This document shows, in pieces, positions 18,236 through 28,749 of a stretch of DNA of 64,000 nt. Made by a program: the position numbers and the translations under genes. How positions within the stretch are numbered: the stretch's first letter is position 1; each line of letters opens with the position of its first letter. Source of the stretch: Candidatus Harpocratesius repetitus (GTDB lineage: Archaea; Asgardarchaeota; Lokiarchaeia; Sigyniarchaeales; Promethearchaeaceae); NCBI GenBank assembly GCA_021498095.1, contig JAIZWK010000001.1, forward strand, positions 434,001 to 498,000. Direction: 5' to 3'. The notes under the pieces were generated by a model. That model ran no database searches. It had not been told where the DNA came from and saw only the letters and a list, made by a program, of their open reading frames with translations.

Positions 18236-20038
18236 ATGAATAACACTTCTTCCCAGATTATCGCTAAAATTGAGGGAAAAACGACTCCATTTGGATTTAA
18301 AATTCGTTTTGAATCCCAGATTCCACGCAAAGCATTTCTAGCTGCAACTCATGGAGAAAAAACGTATATCTTAACAGTAACTAATGTTTGGAATAATGAA
18401 AAGGGTAAATATGGAGAATGCCAGATTATTGGAAATCCTCCATTAACACCATTTCCATTAGATTCAAAAATAAGAAGGGCTCTTCCTGAAGAGATTAAAA
18501 CAGCCATAGGAATGGATACACCTAAAGAAAAAGCGTTGTATTTAGGAGAAATATTTGGAATTCCAGGATTATTAGCAACACCAAATGTTGAAAAACTAGG
18601 TCGAGTTTTTATTACAGGAAAATCTGGCTCTGGAAAATCTTACACTGTTGGCGTACTTATTGAAGAATTAATGAAAAAGCATGTTCCAATAATTATCATT
18701 GATAGACATGGTGAGTATTCATCATTAAAGATTTTAGATGAAACAAATATTCCTGATTCAGAAACCTTTTTCAAAAAAAATGATCCTAACTATACTTTTA
18801 GGAAGCATATTTTAGAATTTGCTGAATTGACATACAATCCTCAAGCAGATTTAGATTTAAAGTATCTTTCAGTTATACAAATGAAGGAATTAATACTACC
18901 AGGTCAATGCATTACGGTTAATTTACGAGGAGTAGATATTCCTATTCAAGAAAATATTATCCAACATTTTCTGGCCAAAATTTATAAAGCCAGTACATTG
19001 AGAGAGATTCCACCACTCTTCATCTTTTTAGATGAAGCACACCTATTTGCTGGAAAAAAATCCAGTAGTCCTCTTGAAACCGTAAAAAGAATTGCCCAAG
19101 AAGGTAGAAAATTTGGTTGCAATTTGGTGGTAATAACTCAAAAACCTCAAGCTTTGGATACTACAATTCGAGCTCAAGCAGGAACTTGGATTATCCATAA
19201 GCTTACAGATATTAACGATATTCGCATCACTACAAGTTCAGCTGAAGGCTTAGATACGCATGATGAGGAGGAAATTCAAAACTTAATGCCGGGAGAAGCA
19301 ATTATCACAGGTGATATCACCCCATTTTGCCCAATTCAAGTAAAAATACGAAAACGTTATACAATTCATGGTGGAACAGGAACAAGCATATTGGAAATTT
19401 TAGGAAAGGAAAAAGAAATTATCCGTTCTGATTTAATCAATAAATTTCGCGAGAAATATACAGAAGAAATTGTGGAAGATGCATCAAAAGAAATTTATCA
19501 AGGTGTTCAGTTATCTACAACTGAATTATTTAATCAAATAGACAATTTACGCCAAAAAAATTACGAATTACAGACAGAAATCAAAAAATTAAAAGAAAAG
19601 CAAGCAGAATTTTTAGAACAATCAAAGTATTCAATGAAACAATCTAAATCTGATGATAATATCCCAGAAGCAAGTGAATTAGCTCATGAAATAGACAAAG
19701 TTCTTACAGATTTGGAAAAAAACACGAATCAATCTACTTCAATAAATCTTCCCAAGCCAGAAGAAATGTATGATGAGAAAATGCTTGAATTAATGGGGGA
19801 ACGAGATGATTTAAAAGCAGAACTCGAGGAAAAGAACAAAATTTTGGAATCAATGAAAAGCAAATTAGATCAAATGATAGAAAAAGTTCAAACATTTGAA
19901 TTAGAAATGTCTGGAATTAAAGTAGAAAATCAAAACCTAAAAGACAAAGTAAAAGCAGAGCAAAAACGAGCAGATGATGCAGTGCAGTTAGCTGAACGAG
20001 CAGTTCAAGCGATGAAAAGAAAAGGAAAATATCGTTAA
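18236..20038 (+). CDS. HerA/FtsK-like DNA-translocating ATPase with coiled-coil tail
   Basis: 600 residues. N-terminal HAS-barrel-like strands (SQIIAKIEGKTTPFGFKIRF), then the HerA ATPase domain: Walker A TGKSGSGKS (around residue 128), IIIIDRHGEYSSLK, Walker B PLFIFLDEAHLF, sensor VVITQKPQALD and an arginine-containing block (IAQEGRKFG). Residues ~430-600 form a long coiled coil, an extension beyond the ~500 residues usual for HerA. HerA hexamers pump DNA and work with the NurA nuclease in end resection, but no NurA gene is adjacent. It could instead be a HerA-family motor with another nuclease or mobile-element role. Confidence 0.88.
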   Translation: MNNTSSQIIAKIEGKTTPFGFKIRFESQIPRKAFLAATHGEKTYILTVTNVWNNEKGKYGECQIIGNPPLTPFPLDSKIRRALPEEIKTAIGMDTPKEKALYLGEIFGIPGLLATPNVEKLGRVFITGKSGSGKSYTVGVLIEELMKKHVPIIIIDRHGEYSSLKILDETNIPDSETFFKKNDPNYTFRKHILEFAELTYNPQADLDLKYLSVIQMKELILPGQCITVNLRGVDIPIQENIIQHFLAKIYKASTLREIPPLFIFLDEAHLFAGKKSSSPLETVKRIAQEGRKFGCNLVVITQKPQALDTTIRAQAGTWIIHKLTDINDIRITTSSAEGLDTHDEEEIQNLMPGEAIITGDITPFCPIQVKIRKRYTIHGGTGTSILEILGKEKEIIRSDLINKFREKYTEEIVEDASKEIYQGVQLSTTELFNQIDNLRQKNYELQTEIKKLKEKQAEFLEQSKYSMKQSKSDDNIPEASELAHEIDKVLTDLEKNTNQSTSINLPKPEEMYDEKMLELMGERDDLKAELEEKNKILESMKSKLDQMIEKVQTFELEMSGIKVENQNLKDKVKAEQKRADDAVQLAERAVQAMKRKGKYR

Positions 20039-20121
20039 TCTTTTCATTTATATTCATAATCATTCAAATCTTTCATAATTATAAGCAAATCCTTTATTAT
20101 ATCCAAGTCTATAAAGGGATT

Positions 20122-20490
20122 ATGAACTGGAAACGTATTCTTCTCAGTATTCCTTTAGGAATGATTATGGGAATTATCTGTATAATCGGTCTTTCTCAAA
20201 GGATTCCAGCCTCTGGTGTTTATCCCAGTATTTCTGTATACCTTTGGGGTGCTTGGTATGAGCGCGTTGTTATGGGCCTTTTAATTGGTTTTGTTGGTGA
20301 TTTAGTGATTATCAAATCAAAAAGAAATCTTCTCAATTCTTTTATTCGAGGTGCGATTTTTGGGTTGATCACATCAGTTGGATATGGATTTTTTCAGCAA
20401 TTTATTGATTTACCATTTTTCTTTGCAGGACTAGTATTTGGTGGAACTATTGATGTAATAGCCACTTATTTTACACGGAAAAAAGAATAA
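20122..20490 (+). CDS. Small multi-pass membrane protein
   Basis: 122 residues with four hydrophobic segments (about 7-25, 47-63, 73-92 and 95-115) and a basic C-terminus (FTRKKE). Glycines and small residues recur in the helices. No family recognised. It ends 27 bp before the convergent phosphoesterase stop and lies 84 bp after the HerA-like gene on the same strand, so it may be co-transcribed with it. Its own ATG has no clear Shine-Dalgarno. Confidence 0.65.
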   Translation: MNWKRILLSIPLGMIMGIICIIGLSQRIPASGVYPSISVYLWGAWYERVVMGLLIGFVGDLVIIKSKRNLLNSFIRGAIFGLITSVGYGFFQQFIDLPFFFAGLVFGGTIDVIATYFTRKKE

Positions 20491-20516
20491 TTAAGGAGTC
20501 CTCTTAATGGAATATA

Positions 20517-22166
20517 TCATAAACAAAGAGCGGATATTGATTTTTCATACAACGGTTTTCCATTCCAATCAAAGGTAGTAACTTTAATTTTTGCTTCTTT
20601 AATTTGAATACGAACCCAAGAATGCGCAATAATGCCAAATTGTTGATACTTTTCAACTGCTTCATCATTACGAAATGCACTAGAAGACCGACCTCCAAGA
20701 TAGGGTTTGATTTGAGCACGATGTATGGTGGATTCCCAACGATAAGGTACAGTAACAAATGATTTTGGTTGTAAAATTATATCATCAAGCTTTCCTCCAC
20801 CGCCACCATTGACAATAAAAAGAGTCTCTAATTTTGTTTTAGGATTCACTCGATGAAATGCTTCAAAAATATGCGCATGGCCAGATATCACCAAAGGAAT
20901 ATTATATGCATCAATAATAGGTAGAAAAATATCAGCTAATTCATTATCACAACCAAATTCACCTGTGCAGAAAATTGAATTATGCATAATTAAGATCTTT
21001 ATCTTATCCACCTGAGATCTCTTTAAATCATTTACAAATCGCTCCATTTGATTAGAATTGGGGATACGCGGCTTTCTACCGCCATTATACAAATCAATGA
21101 AAAAAAGAATTACAGACCCAAAGTCTAAAGAATAATACAAATCATCTTTACGATAAAAATCTGGAGGCAGTATTGAAGGTTCAGTATAGGGAAACAGACG
21201 TTGCCAGTTACGAATTTTAACTCTCATATCTGCATCATGATTTCCCGAACATGTTAAAAAAGGACGTGTAGCTAAATAATCTCTAAAGGGAGCAAAAAAC
21301 CGGCCCCAATTGGTCCAAAGATAAGCATTCGATATATTATCTCCGCTACTGATAACTAAATCGGCATTAGGACATATCTTTTTTATAGTATCAGCTTCTA
21401 ATTGTATAGAATTTATATCTGAATGTAAATCACTAATAGCCACAATCTCAATCTTATCCTTTTGAAAACAGGAAATATGTTTCGATTCAAGCAAATATCG
21501 AATGGTTTTCTTAGATATATGGAAATGTTCATTTTTTTGGCAGATAGAATTCAGTCGATAAAAGAAACCTGTTGGATATTGATCAAGATTTATATCATAC
21601 CTTAAAAGATACTGTACCTTTTTCTTTGCAATAATCTGCCCTTTTTCTTTTTTTAACGAATCTAAGGATCCGCCAAGGTGAATAACCCGATTTGATTCAA
21701 TTATGTTGCATTCTGGAGTTTCACTCTCGTTGCGACTTTTTGATTTTCTTTTGTTAGGTAATCTTACTCCCCAGAATATAGAGATAATCTCATGATTTAT
21801 CGAATGAGGGATAAGATATGGCCCGAAATTACTCCAATTTTTAATAGATTTGGGTATATACGCATTTTTATCAAAGTAAAAGCGTTTCAGTTTAAACCCC
21901 AGATATATTGGAAATATAAATAAAAATGAGAGTATCAAAGTACAGAAGCATTGCGATAAAAAGAATTCTTCAAACAAGAAAAAAAACGAAATTTCTACCC
22001 CTGAATATGAAAAAAGGAGTAAAAAAAAGAAAGAAACTTTAATTCGTAATTTTTTCAGAACATACCATCTTAACATATATCGCTGTTGAAAAATTATTGT
22101 TGCATAAAAAATGATAAGAAAAAGCCATGTACTTCCATATAAAATGATAATTGTAAGAGTTTTCAT
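20517..22166 (-). CDS. Membrane-anchored calcineurin-like metallophosphoesterase
   Basis: 549 residues from the ATG at 22166, whose ATGA overlap with the crotonase stop decides the start. The N-terminus has three or four membrane segments (about 4-28, 40-60, 65-90). The catalytic domain shows the full di-metal signature: ISDLHSD, SSGDNIS, SGNHDAD, a lone His in MHNS, and SGHAHIF. This is the YkuE-like layout of a membrane phosphoesterase acting on a phosphodiester or phosphoester, substrate unknown. It is the second gene of a two-gene operon with an enoyl-CoA hydratase-like protein; the connection is not obvious. Confidence 0.87.
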   Translation of the reverse strand: MKTLTIIILYGSTWLFLIIFYATIIFQQRYMLRWYVLKKLRIKVSFFFLLLFSYSGVEISFFFLFEEFFLSQCFCTLILSFLFIFPIYLGFKLKRFYFDKNAYIPKSIKNWSNFGPYLIPHSINHEIISIFWGVRLPNKRKSKSRNESETPECNIIESNRVIHLGGSLDSLKKEKGQIIAKKKVQYLLRYDINLDQYPTGFFYRLNSICQKNEHFHISKKTIRYLLESKHISCFQKDKIEIVAISDLHSDINSIQLEADTIKKICPNADLVISSGDNISNAYLWTNWGRFFAPFRDYLATRPFLTCSGNHDADMRVKIRNWQRLFPYTEPSILPPDFYRKDDLYYSLDFGSVILFFIDLYNGGRKPRIPNSNQMERFVNDLKRSQVDKIKILIMHNSIFCTGEFGCDNELADIFLPIIDAYNIPLVISGHAHIFEAFHRVNPKTKLETLFIVNGGGGGKLDDIILQPKSFVTVPYRWESTIHRAQIKPYLGGRSSSAFRNDEAVEKYQQFGIIAHSWVRIQIKEAKIKVTTFDWNGKPLYEKSISALCL

Positions 22167-22993
22167 AGATCTCGTTCCAATTTCCATTGAGGTTTAGTTT
22201 TGCTCAGAAAAGCTTGTACTGCTCGTTGATGATCCTTTGTTGTAAACAAGAAAGAATTGGTCATAGCTTCTCTATCTAATCCTTTTTCTTCAGATTCTCC
22301 ATAAAGATTATCAATTAGATGTTTTCCCATTCCTACTGCCAGAGGTGCAGCTTGAAGGATGGCTTCATGTAGTGTATTCACTTTTTCTAGAAGTTCATCC
22401 ATACTTGGTGCAATATCATTGACAAAACCCATTCGATAAGCTTCGGATGCTGTAATTGAGCGCGCTGCGATGCATATTTCTTTCGCAAATGAAGGATTTA
22501 CTAATCTTGTAATTCTTGTGGTTCCACCAAGATCAGGTATTATTCCAAGCTGAGCCTCTTTCATTTGAAAAACGGAATTAGAAGTAGCGTAGCGAAAGTC
22601 GCAAGCTAAAATCAATTCAAAACCTGATCCATAACATATTCCATCAATAACTGCGATTGTTGGTTTTTCAATTGCTACCAATTTTGAAAAAATTCCTTGT
22701 AATTGGGTACGCATCATATAACGAAACGGTGCACCTTTCAAATTGAGTTTTGGGGCGTTAGGATCAAGCCCAGCCAATAATTTCACATCAATTCCAGCAG
22801 AAAATACATCTTTAACTCGGCTTTTAATATATATTATTCGGACTTCTGACTTTTTGCTTAGTAAATCCAAGTAATCGCTTAGTAGGGTGAACATTTCCCA
22901 ATTTAAAGCGTTCTTTTTCAGAGGTCTGTTAAGCCAAATGGTTGCAATTTGTCCACTTTCATCATATTCAAGTTCAACTAAGGATGATGCCAT
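22163..22993 (-). CDS. Enoyl-CoA hydratase/isomerase (crotonase) family protein
   Basis: 276 residues. Crotonase fold with the first oxyanion-hole block SAGIDVKLL, then DGICYGSGFELILACDFRYAT and MKEAQLGIIPDLGGTTRI. The two glutamates that act as acid/base in hydratases are both kept (the Glu of GSGFE and the Glu of KEAQLG), which favours water addition over a pure isomerase. It would act on a CoA thioester in fatty-acid or amino-acid metabolism. No other beta-oxidation gene is nearby. The 4-base overlap with the downstream phosphoesterase means translational coupling. Confidence 0.88.
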   Translation of the reverse strand: MASSLVELEYDESGQIATIWLNRPLKKNALNWEMFTLLSDYLDLLSKKSEVRIIYIKSRVKDVFSAGIDVKLLAGLDPNAPKLNLKGAPFRYMMRTQLQGIFSKLVAIEKPTIAVIDGICYGSGFELILACDFRYATSNSVFQMKEAQLGIIPDLGGTTRITRLVNPSFAKEICIAARSITASEAYRMGFVNDIAPSMDELLEKVNTLHEAILQAAPLAVGMGKHLIDNLYGESEEKGLDREAMTNSFLFTTKDHQRAVQAFLSKTKPQWKLERDL

Positions 22994-23080
22994 ATTTTAC
23001 TAGAGCGCGCAAAGCTAATATTTATTGCTATGAATAATGAAAAATTATTAGTAGAATTTCAATTCAAAACAGAGGACATA

Positions 23081-24064
23081 ATGGTGAGAAAAAAGAAACA
23101 ATTTTGCTTAATTATTTCATTAATTTTAGGAATGAGTGTGTTATTTTCCAATTTTTCGCTTATTCGAGCTCAACAATCACAGCAATCTATTGAAACAGAA
23201 TTTAAACCAGGGAATGTTTTTCTCTATAAAAATGAACATTATGATTTAGATAGCCATGGTAATCGATTTCATAATATAACTAAGTGGAGTGAAATCAAAA
23301 TTGATGATATTATATCAAATACGAGTTTAGGAACCACAACTGTAATATTTTCGAAATATGATGCAAATAATGTGAGTTTAGAGGAAATTGAGCAAAATCC
23401 AGATGTCCTCCAGTTTGGATTTCAAACTCCTTTACCCTTTGGTGGGTTTACTTTAGGTGTTATCAATCAGAGCCAACCTTTAAGCAAGTATCAAGTTCTT
23501 TTTAATGAAAAAAATGCATCCATGCAGGATGTTACTTCCGATATACTGATAAATGGGCAGTATAGGATATTTTATTTAAATGAATTGGGATATTTCGATA
23601 CAAAAGTAAATGAATACTCCCAAAACAACGAGGTTAAATATTATAATCTCGAGGGTATCATTCAGAATCAAAGAGAGAGGACATTGCTTGCTACTTTAGA
23701 CGGTGATGCAAATATCTTATTAAACGGGAGTACATACCCAAATCATTTAGCATGGTATAATATATCATTAGATCTAAAATTATATTTGGTATACGGCCAA
23801 AAATCAAATATTCTACTTTCTTATAACATAAATTTCACTATTGCTGAACATTTTCAAGATATTAATACATTAGAAATTACCAATAGGTATCAACGTAAGA
23901 TAATCTTCTGGAATATTCGAAAACCAGATGAACTAACAAAAGATTATCCTATTTTAGAAGTTCTTGATCTACCAGAATTTAACCTAAATACTGTAGCCGG
24001 AATCTCATTAGCTTCTTTTGTTGCTTTGGTATCTGGAATATTTACTCAAAGGAGGCGTAGATAA
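23081..24064 (+). CDS. Secreted protein anchored by a C-terminal membrane segment
   Basis: 327 residues from the ATG at 23081, chosen because GAGG lies just before it and because it gives a proper signal peptide (MVRKKKQFCLIISLILGMS ... IRAQ). The frame is open back to 23030. The mature part is beta-rich with many Asn-X-Ser/Thr sites. It ends in one hydrophobic segment (AGISLASFVALVSGIF) followed by QRRRR, the usual layout of an archaeal cell-surface protein held by a C-terminal anchor. The next gene starts two bases after the stop, so the two products probably form one surface/membrane assembly. Confidence 0.75.
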   Translation: MVRKKKQFCLIISLILGMSVLFSNFSLIRAQQSQQSIETEFKPGNVFLYKNEHYDLDSHGNRFHNITKWSEIKIDDIISNTSLGTTTVIFSKYDANNVSLEEIEQNPDVLQFGFQTPLPFGGFTLGVINQSQPLSKYQVLFNEKNASMQDVTSDILINGQYRIFYLNELGYFDTKVNEYSQNNEVKYYNLEGIIQNQRERTLLATLDGDANILLNGSTYPNHLAWYNISLDLKLYLVYGQKSNILLSYNINFTIAEHFQDINTLEITNRYQRKIIFWNIRKPDELTKDYPILEVLDLPEFNLNTVAGISLASFVALVSGIFTQRRRR

Positions 24065-24066
24065 AT

Positions 24067-27000
24067 TTGACATTTGAAATCACCTTTTCTGATATTCCTG
24101 TAATGTTAGTGTTTATGATTGCCTTCTTTTCAGCCATTTCATTATGGCAATTTATTGCAAAAGAATATAAAACTGCAATTCATGAAAGCTTTTTTGGAAA
24201 ATTGAATTATATTTTTTCAGGAATCTTTTTTATTGCCACAGGAACGCTTGTAATCACCTTTATCTCAGCATTAGTTATTTCTTCTTTGGCAATCAACACA
24301 ATTTTTGCCATTCAAGAAAGGAAATTAGTATATATTGATGCAATGGCGCGACCATGGCAATTTTCTCAATTGATTCCATTTGCTTTAATAGTACTCCTTG
24401 TCTTATCAATCATCTATGTGATTATTGAGTACTTTGCATTTTCAAAGCGTTCTCTTGAAGGCCCAATGGAAATTCAACAATATTTTGAACAAAAGATAAT
24501 TAAACGCGTTCCTTTTCCCTTTACGATTTTTTCAGCATTAGGATTTTTACTAATAATAATTGTTTTAATTCCATATTTGCTCAGTGAATTCTCAATATTT
24601 ATTATTAACCATCCAGAATCCTTGCTAACTCAATTTCTAAGCTATGATTTTGATTTTAACTATTTCTTCCCAGAAAATCCCCAATTATGGCAGCGAGTCT
24701 TTGTGTTTATACCTTATTTAATGCTTGGACCGATGATTTATTTAATTTATTACAGTACTTTAGGAAATTCCCAAATATTATTTCATAGTTTTCGAGTTTT
24801 AAGGACACCAAAATATCTAAGAAAGGTTAAACACTGGGGAATGATATTTGTATTGATATTAGGCTTATTATCACTTGTATCTTCAATTTATAGTTTGATT
24901 TCTGACTTTCCTATTCTTTGGGGCCAGTACTCAGATATTACTACAAGTTATAAGGATTTACAAGGAGGATTTTTAGAAAATCTTATTATGAATATTATGC
25001 GCGAGGTATTACATGTTGATCAAAGTGGATTAGATGATTTTAAATATTTTACATCAATAGTGCCCCTAGATTTTATACTATTTATCATTACTTCAGTAGG
25101 ATTTGGATTATTAGGTTTCTCATCCGAGTTTCTTAAAAAAGAACCTCTTAATCGCCCATTATTAGTTAAATTTGCTACATATATTTTAATAGGTATTGCA
25201 TTTAACATATTTCTCAATATTCTCACAACTTGGCCATGGGTACTTCCTGAAAATTTCCATTTCCTTACTCTTGAATTTTCAGATCCTGAATTTCAGAAAA
25301 TTGTTTTATTCTTCTTTGGTCCTTTGCTTGTTGTACAAAATATTTTAACGGTTTTGTTTTTAGTATATAATATTTTTGGCAATAAGCAGATGCGTTATCA
25401 AATTGATTTCAATGTTTTAAATGAGGCAATAAAAAATCGCGAATATCCAACTATAGAATTTTTAAGTCGCAATTCCAATCCAAATTTAAGGTTTATGGTT
25501 GTAAACAGCATATTGGAACAAATCGATGAATTAATTTTGATTCAAAAAGCCGAAAGTAAAGAAAAGGAAAAGATCTTGGATCCAACTCTTATAAAAATTA
25601 TACAAAATCTCTTAATTGACAAAGATATACGAATTCATCAAATAATTACTCATTTATTCGAAAAAATTGTTGATAATTGCACTATTGATGAAATACTTCC
25701 CTTAATTTCCACTATAACTTCAAACAAGGAAATAAATAATGATTTTCTGGCAGATTACGAGTCAATTTTGAATAAATTTACCACCAAGCATTCTTCTGAC
25801 TTAGAACGAATAATCAAAGAGTTATATCGCACTAAAATAACTACATCTGGAGAGCAATTAATTCTTTCATTTGTCAAAAACATCAGTCATATACATCCTT
25901 CTTCTCTTCAAAAAATTCTTATGCATCTACTTAATTCTGAAAATCCTTTCTTGCAAAAAGGTGTGTTTGATATTGTGGGTTCAAATTTGAAGATCTTATC
26001 TAACCAACTAGAAGAAATATTTGAGATTGGAATAAAATTGTACTCCCAGGCAGATTTTGCTTTGAAAAAATCAATTTTGACTGTTAATTCTCAGATTGTT
26101 ATTAAGAATTCAAGATTAATGGAAAGGTTTTTCAATACTTTTAATTTGGAAAAACTCTCCAAAGATGAAGAGAAATTGATCTTTTTAGGAGCAGCAATTC
26201 GAATTATGGGAGAAAAAAAGAACCAATTCGAATATATTTTGGAAAAAATTAAACCTTTAATGACAACTGAATCAGAATTTCTTCAAGAACAAATTGCAAT
26301 TTCTTTTGGGTCATTATTTACTTCGACAAGTTTACAGCATTACTTGGTCCATTTTCATCCATTTGCCTTACGCTTATCACAAGTGGAAAATCAGACAATT
26401 TTAGAGAATTTATTCTCCTCGTTTGATTTTATGATGAAAATTAATCCTGAAATAATAAAGAGCAATTTGTATATTAAGGGTTTATTTAACATTTTGAAGA
26501 ATAGTGAAAGAGATCTTAAGAAAAGAGTTTTGAATAGTCTTTCAAATATCCAAATATCAATTATTTTACCTAATATTGAGCAAATTATTGAAGATATTTG
26601 TGTCCCACTCATGAAAGGTCAAAAAAGATTGGATAATAAGGAAAGAGAGCTGTTAATTGCGTTAGAAGATTATTTTGCAGCAGTTGTTCCTAATAATGGA
26701 GAGCTATTCATTTCTTCACAGATTTATATAAATCTTTTATCCATCCCATGGAAAGAATTGAAACTTCAAAATTATATTACAGATTTATTCAAAATTGGTG
26801 CATTTGCAAACTTTGGATTTTTCTGTCGTTATTTGAGTTATTTTCAAACAACATCTTTACTACAAGAAGATATCCGAAAAAGATTAATATTTTCTATTAA
26901 AAGCCATTATGTAATTGCTTCACTTGATGAAAAAATCAAATCTCCCTTCTCAATTGAAAGTTCACTAATAGATTTACCAATATTTGGAGATCTAAGAAAG

Positions 27001-28749
27001 GAAAAAATAAAAGATGTTGCATCGATCATTGAAAAAGAATGTAATTATGATGTACTGAAAGAAGAAATCAATGATTTCTTGAGTACTAACTCGATCCACC
27101 TAATTCAAACAAGTTTAGATTTTATGTCCAAAATACTCGATTATATACCTCAAGAACATAAACTTTTTTATCCAAAAATTATAAAATTGATTTCAATTAA
27201 GGATGTAAATGTATATATATCAATAGTGAAAATTTTAGGGAAATGTGCGCATATCCAACCTGATTTATACATCCCTAAACATATTCAAAGGAGATATAAT
27301 AAAAAGCGAGTAAAAGATCAAATTGATCCTCAATTTTGGTCATATCAAATATTTCCATTAATCGTAAATGTTCTTTCACAGAAAAAATCAACCGATATTG
27401 AATTCATCTGGGATTTAATTGATTTCATCTTAGAAAACACTTCTGATATAATGATTTTTATAAAGTTTCTGAAAAATTCTCTGCAGAAATCAACCAATTC
27501 AGATGTGAAGGTTGCAATATTGAATGTTTTTCAAAAATTACCAGGTATTTACAAAGATAAAAGACTTTATTCTATTTTACTTAAATTAATAAAATCAAAT
27601 GATGAAAAAATAGGTCTTGCTGCTTTAAAATTATTATCAAATATGCTGGTTAGTGGATTGGAAATTTTAGAAAATATTAGATCGAGCCATAGTGATTATT
27701 CGCGTATAGATAAATCACTTCAACGTTTAATTGAGAATCAAATGGATAATTTCTTTAAAATTAAACCGAAACAATTATCTTCAATCGCACTAAAACAAGA
27801 ATACCTTAAAGTATTAGAGCAATTTATTCCTTTTTCCATCGAATTCAGTTATATTTTTGCATCTTTGGCGCAAATTCTCAAAGAAAAATCAGTTAATTTA
27901 ACTGAGAAAGCATTAAAAATAGCAATGAAAATAATATCAATTCATCCTCATGAGCTATTTATTGGAATAAAATTTTACCAAAAATCACTTTGGGTACCAG
28001 AAATTTCAACAAAAAAGCTTATTCTCCATCAAATTTCGAAAATATATAAAGAACAAATAATTAAAATCCCTAATTTAGAATCAAAGGAAAAGATAGTAGG
28101 ACAAATACTTTTTATAGTCTATAATTTTTCATATATTGAGGAAAAGGAAATAGATTCACAAATAATGAATTTAATTCATTCCATTTTCTTTGACTATCCT
28201 GATATGTTACCTAAATTTTCAGAGATTTTAATTAAAATAATAGAATATCAATACAGAAATAATTCATTCGATATTTTCTTTGAATATATAAATATATTTT
28301 TCAGCCATTTCGATCAATTAAAAACAACAGAGAAAAAGCTTCAAGTAATCAAGTTAACATATCGATTCAGCCGATACAAAAATGAGAATTTTGCATTGGG
28401 TGCAATTCAATATATACCCAAGATAATCAATTCTTTCCCTGCAAAAATATACACTGTATTGGGAATTTTATATAATTTTTGCAGAATTTCCAATTCTTCA
28501 GTTTTACTTAGGACTTTTTCCAGCTTTAATTCAATTATAGAAACAACTCCTGAATTGACAATTTCTATAATGAAAAATCTTCAAAAAATTCAATCAAAGT
28601 CTCAAAGTGTGGCAATTCATGATTATTTAGAGAAATTAGATGAGAAATATAAAGAAGAAACCAAAACCAAAGAAAAAAACAAATTGAACAAGAAAAAAAA
28701 AAGAATTGATATAAGATCAAAGCAATTATCTAAAAGGGAAAATGTATAA
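24067..28749 (+). CDS. Giant membrane protein with HEAT/ARM-like alpha-solenoid
   Basis: 1,560 residues. The start is a TTG, with GGAGG ten bases before it. Residues 1-445 contain about nine or ten membrane segments. From ~450 to ~1,520 the chain is a continuous array of amphipathic helix pairs of 35-45 residues (FLSRNSNPNLRFMVVNSIL, IQNLLIDKDIRIHQIITHLFEKI and so on), the pattern of HEAT/ARM repeats, ending in a Lys-rich tail. A cytosolic solenoid on a membrane base suggests a scaffold that docks other proteins. Family not recognised. The 3' end overlaps the convergent gene by 20 bp. Confidence 0.75.
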   Translation: MTFEITFSDIPVMLVFMIAFFSAISLWQFIAKEYKTAIHESFFGKLNYIFSGIFFIATGTLVITFISALVISSLAINTIFAIQERKLVYIDAMARPWQFSQLIPFALIVLLVLSIIYVIIEYFAFSKRSLEGPMEIQQYFEQKIIKRVPFPFTIFSALGFLLIIIVLIPYLLSEFSIFIINHPESLLTQFLSYDFDFNYFFPENPQLWQRVFVFIPYLMLGPMIYLIYYSTLGNSQILFHSFRVLRTPKYLRKVKHWGMIFVLILGLLSLVSSIYSLISDFPILWGQYSDITTSYKDLQGGFLENLIMNIMREVLHVDQSGLDDFKYFTSIVPLDFILFIITSVGFGLLGFSSEFLKKEPLNRPLLVKFATYILIGIAFNIFLNILTTWPWVLPENFHFLTLEFSDPEFQKIVLFFFGPLLVVQNILTVLFLVYNIFGNKQMRYQIDFNVLNEAIKNREYPTIEFLSRNSNPNLRFMVVNSILEQIDELILIQKAESKEKEKILDPTLIKIIQNLLIDKDIRIHQIITHLFEKIVDNCTIDEILPLISTITSNKEINNDFLADYESILNKFTTKHSSDLERIIKELYRTKITTSGEQLILSFVKNISHIHPSSLQKILMHLLNSENPFLQKGVFDIVGSNLKILSNQLEEIFEIGIKLYSQADFALKKSILTVNSQIVIKNSRLMERFFNTFNLEKLSKDEEKLIFLGAAIRIMGEKKNQFEYILEKIKPLMTTESEFLQEQIAISFGSLFTSTSLQHYLVHFHPFALRLSQVENQTILENLFSSFDFMMKINPEIIKSNLYIKGLFNILKNSERDLKKRVLNSLSNIQISIILPNIEQIIEDICVPLMKGQKRLDNKERELLIALEDYFAAVVPNNGELFISSQIYINLLSIPWKELKLQNYITDLFKIGAFANFGFFCRYLSYFQTTSLLQEDIRKRLIFSIKSHYVIASLDEKIKSPFSIESSLIDLPIFGDLRKEKIKDVASIIEKECNYDVLKEEINDFLSTNSIHLIQTSLDFMSKILDYIPQEHKLFYPKIIKLISIKDVNVYISIVKILGKCAHIQPDLYIPKHIQRRYNKKRVKDQIDPQFWSYQIFPLIVNVLSQKKSTDIEFIWDLIDFILENTSDIMIFIKFLKNSLQKSTNSDVKVAILNVFQKLPGIYKDKRLYSILLKLIKSNDEKIGLAALKLLSNMLVSGLEILENIRSSHSDYSRIDKSLQRLIENQMDNFFKIKPKQLSSIALKQEYLKVLEQFIPFSIEFSYIFASLAQILKEKSVNLTEKALKIAMKIISIHPHELFIGIKFYQKSLWVPEISTKKLILHQISKIYKEQIIKIPNLESKEKIVGQILFIVYNFSYIEEKEIDSQIMNLIHSIFFDYPDMLPKFSEILIKIIEYQYRNNSFDIFFEYINIFFSHFDQLKTTEKKLQVIKLTYRFSRYKNENFALGAIQYIPKIINSFPAKIYTVLGILYNFCRISNSSVLLRTFSSFNSIIETTPELTISIMKNLQKIQSKSQSVAIHDYLEKLDEKYKEETKTKEKNKLNKKKKRIDIRSKQLSKRENV

